Below are positions 1 through 4,153 of a DNA stretch of 6,349 nucleotides, one piece after another. The stretch is from assembly GCA_015520975.1 (NCBI GenBank), contig WAOZ01000014.1, positions 1 through 6,349 of the forward strand, read 5' to 3'. The notes beneath the pieces were generated by a model. That model was not told where the DNA came from and ran no database searches. It saw only the letters and a list, made by a program, of their open reading frames with translations. This DNA comes from DHVE2 group archaeon. Lineage in GTDB: Archaea > Thermoplasmatota > Thermoplasmata > Thermoplasmatales > Aciduliprofundaceae. Position 1 is the stretch's first letter; every line of letters begins with the position of its first letter. A program made the translations under genes and the position numbers.

Positions 1-740
1 ATTAAAACGATAATCGCGACTGTAGAGCCAAAATGGTTTATTATGAGATTATCGAAGGGCAATCCGGATATGAAGAATATAGAAATGTTGGAGAATAATC
101 CCACAAGTATAACCGGCAATATTTTTCGGGATATTTTGAATTTCTTTTTTTCGCGATACACGGGCAAATCAGGAAGTGCAAAATAGATATACCCCGCAAA
201 CAGTGGTGATAGAAGGCCCATGGTGATGTAATACAATCTTATGTGCAGAATGTCCGGGTAAAATGTGAAATAGATAAACGCCGCGGTGTAGGCACCTATT
301 CCGAACGCGGATGGTATAAGCCAGTGCCATACATATATATCATCCAGAGCATCTTTCGGATACAGTTCTTTTTCATACACATTGCTTGCAAAGGTGAACA
401 GCATGGCAGAAGAGAATATCACCCTTCCCACAAAAATGGTTATTGGCGAAGGATACAAACCGTAAATAAGGAAACTCGCACCCAGCAATATTTCAAGTAT
501 TATAAGAAAGTATTTGGCATTGATATGTCTATCTGTGAGATAACCAAGGACAGGGAGCAGAAGCGTTGTGAGAACCGATGCGAGGGTTATAATCGCGCCC
601 ACCTCAACAACCGAATACCCGAGTTTGAAAAGATATGCATTGAAAATTACAAAACACACTATGCTCGGCATACCGATTCCGTAATAGAAAATAAGCCGCC
701 TCGCATTTTTAGGCATCTCCCTGAACGGTTTTATATTCAC
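1..740 (-). CDS. MFS transporter, N-terminal part (cut by left window edge)
   Basis: This is an integral membrane transporter of the major facilitator type; the substrate cannot be told from sequence. Translating the minus strand from GTG 740 gives 246 uninterrupted residues to the window edge, with no stop, so the C-terminal part is missing. Seen hydrophobic segments are at about residues 15-38, 46-68, 77-95, 98-117, 138-160 and 169-188. A basic cytoplasmic stretch (195-206, with KKK) follows, then a seventh segment (207-227) and the beginning of an eighth. That is the 6+loop+6 layout of MFS proteins. The loop between segments 2 and 3 reads GYLTDRHINAK (66-76), a recognisable MFS motif A (G-x-L-x-D-R). 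GTG 740 is chosen because a TATA box sits 25-26 bases upstream, implying a leaderless mRNA; ATG 716 is the in-frame alternative. The gene is divergent from the archaemetzincin operon. I am sure of the superfamily at fold level, not of the substrate. Confidence 0.85.
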   Translation of the reverse strand, partial: MNIKPFREMPKNARRLIFYYGIGMPSIVCFVIFNAYLFKLGYSVVEVGAIITLASVLTTLLLPVLGYLTDRHINAKYFLIILEILLGASFLIYGLYPSPITIFVGRVIFSSAMLFTFASNVYEKELYPKDALDDIYVWHWLIPSAFGIGAYTAAFIYFTFYPDILHIRLYYITMGLLSPLFAGYIYFALPDLPVYREKKKFKISRKILPVILVGLFSNISIFFISGLPFDNLIINHFGSTVAIIVL

Positions 741-761
741 GGTAGATAATAGTAAATCCGT

Positions 762-769
762 TAAATATA
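762..769 (-). promoter_or_regulatory. TATA box of the MFS transporter gene
   Basis: The minus strand reads TATATTTA, preceded by a purine-rich stretch (ACAAAG) that could act as BRE. Its centre is 25-26 bases upstream of GTG 740. This is the usual archaeal TATA-to-TSS distance, so transcription should start at or next to the start codon. Confidence 0.6.
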
Positions 770-778
770 CTTTGTGCA

Positions 779-796
779 GCATTTTTGAAAAAATGC
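779..796. promoter_or_regulatory. 18-bp palindrome between divergent promoters, candidate shared operator
   Basis: GCATTTTT and AAAAATGC form a perfect 8-bp inverted repeat around a 2-base spacer (GA). The element lies just outside the BRE/TATA of the leftward MFS gene (762-769) and about 15 bases before the TATA of the rightward amzA gene (811-820). A dimeric transcription factor bound here could affect both promoters. TGCAG also occurs twice as a direct repeat at 775-779 and 794-798. The palindrome is directly visible; the operator function is inference. AT-rich DNA yields such palindromes by chance fairly often. Confidence 0.4.
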
Positions 797-810
797 AGTA
801 AAAGTGGCAA

Positions 811-820
811 TTTTTAAATT
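811..820 (+). promoter_or_regulatory. TATA box of the amzA-macro operon
   Basis: TTTTTAAATT is centred about 27 bases upstream of GTG 843, with the purine-containing GGCAA just upstream. The distance predicts a leaderless transcript beginning at GTG 843. It argues against the in-frame GTG at 804, which lies upstream of this box. Confidence 0.6.
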
Positions 821-842
821 TTTGAATCACTTTGTATGTTGC

Positions 843-1349
843 GTGGAAAAGAAGATCAACATCATCGTGGTCGGCCGCGTGCCCCCCTCCGACATATTCG
901 CTGTTCAGAACATGCTTGGAGAAGTGTTCAGGTACAGAATCGATGCGTATGCACGCATTCCATATCCGGAAAAATGCATAGTATCCTCCCGGAACCAGTA
1001 CGATGCCGCATGTATTCTATACGAATTGCTAAAGTATCCGGGGTTCAGGGTGCTGGGCATCATCGACAAGGACATTTTCATAGACGGAACAAACTATATT
1101 TTCGGGCTTGCTGCCAGCAACGGCAAATGCGCGCTTGTATCCACCTACAGATTGAAAAACGCGTCTAAACATCTCTACCTTTCGAGACTCAGAAAAGAAA
1201 TAATGCATGAACTCGGCCACACTTTCGGACTTAGACATTGTAAAAATCACTGCGTGATGCATTTTTCAAATACTCTGTTCGATGTCGATCAGAAACCGGG
1301 AGCGTTCTGTAAAGAGTGTGCGGAAAAAATAAAGACGCACCTGAGGTGA
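843..1349 (+). CDS. amzA: Archaemetzincin family zinc metalloprotease
   Basis: This is a predicted zinc-dependent peptidase of the metzincin clan, cytoplasmic since no signal peptide is visible; physiological substrates are unknown. From GTG 843 the protein is 168 residues. The catalytic motif HELGHTFGLRH (122-132) supplies the zinc histidines 122, 126 and 132 and the general-base Glu123. Met139 is the Met-turn methionine. Cys133, Cys137, Cys156 and Cys159 form the second, structural zinc site typical of archaemetzincins, including the terminal CxxC. The N-terminal strand INIIVVG and the segment GIIDKDIF...YIFGLA (72-90) are also family-typical. GTG 843 is preferred over GTG 804: the TATA box is correctly spaced for 843, and the extra 13 residues would precede the usual N-terminal strand. 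Oddity: the first cysteine pair is CX3C (C-K-N-H-C), where the published family signature has CX4C. The stop codon lies inside the ribosome binding site of the next gene, so the two are co-expressed. Confidence 0.9.
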   Translation: MEKKINIIVVGRVPPSDIFAVQNMLGEVFRYRIDAYARIPYPEKCIVSSRNQYDAACILYELLKYPGFRVLGIIDKDIFIDGTNYIFGLAASNGKCALVSTYRLKNASKHLYLSRLRKEIMHELGHTFGLRHCKNHCVMHFSNTLFDVDQKPGAFCKECAEKIKTHLR

Positions 1350-1350
1350 T
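1343..1350 (+). promoter_or_regulatory. Shine-Dalgarno site of the macro-domain gene
   Basis: GAGGTGAT matches eight bases of the archaeal 16S 3'-end complement (GGAGGTGAT). It ends three bases before ATG 1354 and contains the TGA stop of amzA. Termination of amzA and initiation of the next gene therefore share one site, a translational-coupling arrangement. Confidence 0.7.
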
Positions 1351-1353
1351 GGT

Positions 1354-1899
1354 ATGAAAGAATACACATACAGAGGCGTGAAAATTCAGATCGTGAAAGC
1401 GGATATAACGAAAGAGAGCACCGATGCCATCGTGAACGCTGCCAATTCATATCTTAAGCATGGCGGTGGTGTCGCATGGGCCATAGTCAGAGCGGGAGGT
1501 GGTGCGATTCAGAAAGAGAGCGATGAATATGTAAGAACTCACGGACCAGTGCCCACGGGTAATGTTGTCGTCACAGGTGCTGGCAGATTGAAAGCAAAGT
1601 ATGTGATTCACGCTGTTGGTCCAGTATGGAGAAACGCCGGAAATGATAGACAGCTTCTATTCAAAGCTGTATACAACTCGCTTTTGAAAGCCTCGGAGCT
1701 TGAACTCAAAAGCATATCGTTTCCAGCCATAAGCACAGGAATATACGGCTATCCAAAAAATGAAGCCGCCAGAGTTTTTGGAGAAGCAATCAAAAAATTC
1801 ATTGATGAGAACCATAACACAACGCTTGAACTCATAAGAATCTGCCTGTACGACGATGAAACTTTAAAAATATTTGAAAAGGAATGCAGGATAAACTAA
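1354..1899 (+). CDS. Macro-domain protein (ADP-ribose binding, probable ADP-ribose hydrolase)
   Basis: This is a stand-alone macro domain of 181 residues, about the size of a single-domain family member, and it resembles Archaeoglobus AF1521 along its length as I remember that sequence. Macro domains of this class bind ADP-ribose. Some remove ADP-ribose from proteins or nucleic acids, others hydrolyse ADP-ribose-1''-phosphate or deacetylate O-acetyl-ADP-ribose. Visible ligand-site elements are Asp17 in KADIT (adenine contact), IVNAAN (26-31) with Asn31, the glycine loop HGGGVAWAI (36-44), and the phosphate loop SFPAISTGIYGYP (122-134). All the usual binding residues are present, so it should be functional. 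ATG 1354 has a strong Shine-Dalgarno and starts four bases after the amzA stop, so it is the second gene of that operon. Which ADP-ribosyl substrate it uses cannot be told; no ADP-ribosyltransferase gene is in the window. Confidence 0.93.
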   Translation: MKEYTYRGVKIQIVKADITKESTDAIVNAANSYLKHGGGVAWAIVRAGGGAIQKESDEYVRTHGPVPTGNVVVTGAGRLKAKYVIHAVGPVWRNAGNDRQLLFKAVYNSLLKASELELKSISFPAISTGIYGYPKNEAARVFGEAIKKFIDENHNTTLELIRICLYDDETLKIFEKECRIN

Positions 1900-1910
1900 C
1901 CACCGAAAAA

Positions 1911-1918
1911 TTAAATAC
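1911..1918 (+). promoter_or_regulatory. TATA box of the DUF211 gene
   Basis: TTAAATAC is preceded by CCGAAAAA (possible BRE). Its centre is about 28 bases upstream of ATG 1943, consistent with a leaderless or nearly leaderless transcript. There is no convincing Shine-Dalgarno before ATG 1943. The gene therefore appears to be transcribed independently of amzA-macro, although readthrough is possible because no T-rich stop signal is seen in the 43-base gap. Confidence 0.55.
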
Positions 1919-1942
1919 ATTACGGAAATATGGTTGGTTAAT

Positions 1943-2248
1943 ATGTCCGGGGAACATCATTACGGGATCAGGCGATTGATTCTTGATGTGATGAAACCGC
2001 ATAGACCCAGCATTGTGGATGTGGCATTGAGACTCAGCCATGTTAAGGGTGTGAGCGGCGTGAACTGCATTCTCAGCGAAGTTGACCAGCAAACCGAAAA
2101 TATAAAAGTGATAATCGAAGGCCCGAACATAGATTATGACGAGGTTTCTGAGACCCTTGAAGGAATGGGCGCTGTTATACACTCTGTGGATAGCGTTGTT
2201 GCAGGAAGAAAACTTGTCGAGGATGTCGAAACCCCGCAGGACAGATAA
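1943..2248 (+). CDS. DUF211 family protein
   Basis: This small protein of 101 residues belongs to the DUF211 family, recognised by the N-terminal IRRLILDVMKPH (9-20), the segment VKGVSGVNCILSEVDQQTE (34-52) and the C-terminal GAVIHSVDSVVAG (76-88). The family has a ferredoxin-like alpha/beta fold and forms oligomers; its biological role is not established. The length is normal. ATG 1943 is chosen over the in-frame TTG 1934 because of promoter spacing. Even so, the protein carries about seven residues (MSGEHHY) before the point where family members usually begin; two of these are histidines, which could bind metal, but that is speculation. The gene converges on SRP19 with only five bases between the stop codons. 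Confidence 0.88.
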   Translation: MSGEHHYGIRRLILDVMKPHRPSIVDVALRLSHVKGVSGVNCILSEVDQQTENIKVIIEGPNIDYDEVSETLEGMGAVIHSVDSVVAGRKLVEDVETPQDR

Positions 2249-2253
2249 AATAG

Positions 2254-2520
2254 TTAATCCAAACCCTTTATTTTTCGGGCAATTTTTACCAGAACCTTAG
2301 TTTTGGGTTCATCTGTGTTTATTATTATTCGCCCTCTCTCTTCGTACCAGAATTTTGGATATTTTTTATCCGGCTCCACCTCTACACTATAACCCAATTC
2401 TTTTGCGGCTCTTGCAATAGTCTCCAGTTTCGGTTCAAAAGCCAGTTTTCGAGGCACCCGGCGCCCCTGTTTTCGAGAATAATTTATATTAAAATAGGCA
2501 GGGTAGATTATGATCCTCAT
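2254..2520 (-). CDS. srp19: Signal recognition particle protein SRP19
   Basis: SRP19 binds the tips of helices 6 and 8 of 7S SRP RNA and pre-organises it for SRP54 binding, in co-translational targeting to the membrane. The 88-residue product is a full-length, slightly short archaeal form. It opens with the diagnostic IIIYPAYFNINYSRKQGRRV (3-22), in which the Tyr-Phe-Asn and Ser-Arg..Gly-Arg-Arg residues are the hallmark RNA-contact region. A second conserved part, KKYPKFWYEERGRIII (52-67), follows. The start ATG overlaps the S8e stop as ATGA, and GGAGTG (2529-2534, minus strand) is a Shine-Dalgarno eight bases upstream. SRP19 is therefore translated from the S8e mRNA and probably coupled to it. 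The SRP RNA and SRP54 genes are not in this window. Confidence 0.95.
   Translation of the reverse strand: MRIIIYPAYFNINYSRKQGRRVPRKLAFEPKLETIARAAKELGYSVEVEPDKKYPKFWYEERGRIIINTDEPKTKVLVKIARKIKGLD
2267..2275 (+). terminator. T-rich candidate terminator for the DUF211 transcript
   Basis: TTTATTTTT on the + strand begins 18 bases after the DUF211 stop codon. Archaeal RNA polymerase often terminates at T-rich tracts without a hairpin. The tract lies inside the 3' end of the convergent SRP19 gene, so the two transcripts would overlap. Assignment rests on composition and position only. Confidence 0.35.
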
Positions 2521-2897
2521 TCTACGAGCACTCCATTAAGGACCCCATGCTGGCCGGGTCGAGATGTGATTTTAACCTTTCCAATAGGGGTCTCCACGAG
2601 TGCGCCCTTAGTGATTATGTTTCTCTGCGCAAAGTGCGGATTTGCAGGGTTCTCAATCACATTCAGTATTTTAACTTTCTCAGTTTTGCCCGTCTTGGGA
2701 TTATAGACATTAACCTCATCCGCTCTGAGAAGCTTTATCTTGTAATTACCACCGCGCACGCGAACGATTTTCTTTCTAAGCGGAGCTAGATGAGTGTTAA
2801 CAGGCTCTCTACCTAATTCATACTTTCTTTTCTTCCGGGCCATGCGAATTCTTCCACCGCTGGGTTTCCTCAGTGATCTGCCCTGCCAGATTGCCAT
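2517..2897 (-). CDS. rps8e: 30S ribosomal protein S8e
   Basis: This is a small-subunit ribosomal protein shared by archaea and eukaryotes and absent from bacteria. The 126-residue product has the expected archaeal length. It shows the typical N-terminus MAIWQGRSLRKPSGGR and a basic segment around residues 19-26 (MARKKRKY). The C-terminal part carries NPANPHFAQRNIITKGA and ends in TSRPGQHGVLNGVLVE. ATG 2897 is used rather than GTG 2912: it has GGTGAT three bases upstream and gives the standard N-terminus, while the longer form would add five residues spanning the ribosome binding site. The gene has its own TATA box at the end of the phosphoesterase gene and overlaps SRP19 by four bases. Ribosome and protein-targeting components are thus made from one mRNA. 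Confidence 0.97.
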   Translation of the reverse strand: MAIWQGRSLRKPSGGRIRMARKKRKYELGREPVNTHLAPLRKKIVRVRGGNYKIKLLRADEVNVYNPKTGKTEKVKILNVIENPANPHFAQRNIITKGALVETPIGKVKITSRPGQHGVLNGVLVE

Positions 2898-2926
2898 TAT
2901 ATCACCAGCCACCGAATATGGGGAGT

Positions 2927-2940
2927 GATATTTAAATATT
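2927..2940 (-). promoter_or_regulatory. TATA box of the rps8e-srp19 operon, overlapping the phosphoesterase stop codon
   Basis: The minus strand reads AATATTTAAATATC. Its centre is about 37 bases upstream of ATG 2897, which predicts a start site near 2908 and a leader of roughly ten bases that contains the GGTGAT ribosome binding site (2901-2906). The box includes the last codons and the TAA stop (2932-2934) of the upstream phosphoesterase gene. Confidence 0.55.
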
Positions 2941-3639
2941 CCCCTTCCTCAGCAGAGATTCGAGCATGGCCATCATATCTTTATTTTTCACGATCTGCTT
3001 GAGTTTTTGTATTGTTTTTTCCACCGGATACTCAATCCGACGAATATGGAATTTCCCATTCTCAAATATTGCATAAGATGCGCGCCAGTCTCCGTCTCTG
3101 GGCTGTCCGACGGAGCCGGGATTTAGATATTTTAAAGATTCAAATTCACCCATAACTGGAAAATGTGTGTGACCATAGAGCAAAAACTCGATGCTGAGTG
3201 GCATACCTTTCTCGTCTTTCATGCATTCTGGGTCGAAACGGAACATATATCCGTAAAGAGGATTCGAAGGGCAGCCGTGAACAAAATAATACCTTTTGCC
3301 ATCTATTTCCATAGTTTTATTGAGCGGTAGGCTTTTCAGAAAAGTCATGTCCTCCGCACTGAGCAACTTTTTTGTGATATTTTCCCTCGTATAAACGCTG
3401 AGTTCGTGCGTTTTTTCACCACAACCGCAGTCAACATCATAGGCATTTGCATAATCGTGGTTTCCCGTAACCCACACCTCCGGTTTTAAAGATTTCAAAT
3501 AATCAAGAACCTCATCCGGACTCGGGCCGTAATCAGTCAGATCGCCGAGGAACCACACGGCATCATATCTCTCGCTTTCACATATCTTTTTCAACGCCTC
3601 TATATTCCCATGCACATCGCTTATTATTAACACGCGCAT
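2932..3639 (-). CDS. Calcineurin-like metallophosphoesterase
   Basis: This is a 235-residue soluble phosphoesterase with a two-metal active site, of the ApaH/PP2A-like, Metallophos_2 type. All family motifs are present: DVHGN (8-12; metal ligands Asp8 and His10), GDLTDYGP (32-39; Asp33), GNHD (59-62; Asn60, His61), VHG (120-122; His121), GHTH (156-159; His157, His159) and the C-terminal NPGSVGQPRDGD (173-184). It should therefore be catalytically competent. The substrate (phosphoprotein, nucleotide or other phosphodiester) cannot be decided. Residues 205-232 form the short helical tail usual in this subgroup. A cysteine pair, C71-G-C73, within a loop after GNHD is not a motif I recognise. ATG 3639 follows the stop of the upstream gene by one base and has a near-perfect Shine-Dalgarno inside that gene, so it is the second gene of a two-gene operon. 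Confidence 0.92.
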   Translation of the reverse strand: MRVLIISDVHGNIEALKKICESERYDAVWFLGDLTDYGPSPDEVLDYLKSLKPEVWVTGNHDYANAYDVDCGCGEKTHELSVYTRENITKKLLSAEDMTFLKSLPLNKTMEIDGKRYYFVHGCPSNPLYGYMFRFDPECMKDEKGMPLSIEFLLYGHTHFPVMGEFESLKYLNPGSVGQPRDGDWRASYAIFENGKFHIRRIEYPVEKTIQKLKQIVKNKDMMAMLESLLRKGNI

Positions 3640-3640
3640 C

Positions 3641-4117
3641 TCAGCTCACCTCCAGCACGGCAGGTAATGGATACATTTCAACCACCTCGTATATAAAGTT
3701 ACGCAGATCCATAACCTCTACAATTTCCACATATCCCTTTTGAATGCGAGGAATCATAACAAACACCATCTTATCGGAAAAATACAGATCGTGTTCGCCA
3801 ATCAGTTTTTTAACATCATCCAAACTCTCGCTCAAAAGGAAAAAATCGGCGTCTATACTGTCCTCGCATACATCCAAAAAATCGGAGATATCTTCCGAAA
3901 AAAATACAGCAACCATATGGGGCACAAATTTCTTTTTCCATGAAAAATCAGTTTTTGAAGAAAGGAGGAAATATCCCGAAAAATCGGCGGCATAAGCGCT
4001 GGTAGCTGCCGCGGAAGCCAGCATACCGAAAGATGTGCGGTCATGAACAAAAACCACCGAAGCGTACTCACCTATAATACTCCTGCCAGCTATATTACCG
4101 AGAACCACCGCTTCCAT
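3641..4117 (-). CDS. Unrecognised 158-residue protein coupled to the phosphoesterase
   Basis: I do not recognise a family. From ATG 4117 the product has 158 residues and looks soluble and acidic: an alternation of short beta-like hydrophobic runs (VVFVHD 21-26, HMVAVFF 67-73, KMVFVMI 116-122, GYVEIVEVM 128-136) with helix-like stretches (SFGMLASAAATSAYAADF 29-46, SLDDVKKLIG 98-107). An alpha/beta domain is likely. There is no P-loop, no zinc motif, only one cysteine (84) and no signal peptide. ATG 4117 is preferred over ATG 4132 because the Shine-Dalgarno GGAGG lies between them, about four bases before 4117, and the TATA box leaves room for a short leader. It is real rather than spurious: it has its own promoter and ribosome binding site, and it ends one base before the phosphoesterase start. 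The tight coupling suggests a partner or regulator of that enzyme, but this is inference. Confidence 0.8.
   Translation of the reverse strand: MEAVVLGNIAGRSIIGEYASVVFVHDRTSFGMLASAAATSAYAADFSGYFLLSSKTDFSWKKKFVPHMVAVFFSEDISDFLDVCEDSIDADFFLLSESLDDVKKLIGEHDLYFSDKMVFVMIPRIQKGYVEIVEVMDLRNFIYEVVEMYPLPAVLEVS
3646..3653 (-). promoter_or_regulatory. Shine-Dalgarno site of the phosphoesterase gene
   Basis: GGAGGTGA on the minus strand is an eight-base match to the anti-Shine-Dalgarno, six bases before ATG 3639. It lies within the last codons of the upstream 158-residue gene, whose TGA stop is at 3641-3643, which fixes the start and implies translational coupling. Confidence 0.75.
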
Positions 4118-4153
4118 ATCTCCTCCAACCATATGGCGGTTAAGTAATTCGGT

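Noticed and set aside
243..749. A 168-codon open frame on the + strand.
   Set aside because: It lies opposite the MFS transporter, whose minus-strand translation shows clear membrane segments and motif A. The + frame translation looks compositionally random and has no promoter or ribosome binding site.
804..842. The longer amzA start at GTG 804.
   Set aside because: The TATA box (811-820) lies downstream of it, and the added 13 residues precede the usual N-terminal beta strand of the family.
1323..1334. A-rich stretch at the end of amzA resembling a TATA box for the macro-domain gene.
   Set aside because: It is a poor match in A-rich coding sequence, and the strong Shine-Dalgarno at the amzA stop already explains expression from the operon transcript. 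An internal promoter cannot be excluded.
1354..1899. Macro-domain protein as the antitoxin of a DarTG-like toxin-antitoxin pair.
   Set aside because: DarG needs a partner DarT ADP-ribosyltransferase. The adjacent gene is a zinc protease with full metzincin motifs and no transferase-like sequence, and the macro domain is a stand-alone AF1521-like form.
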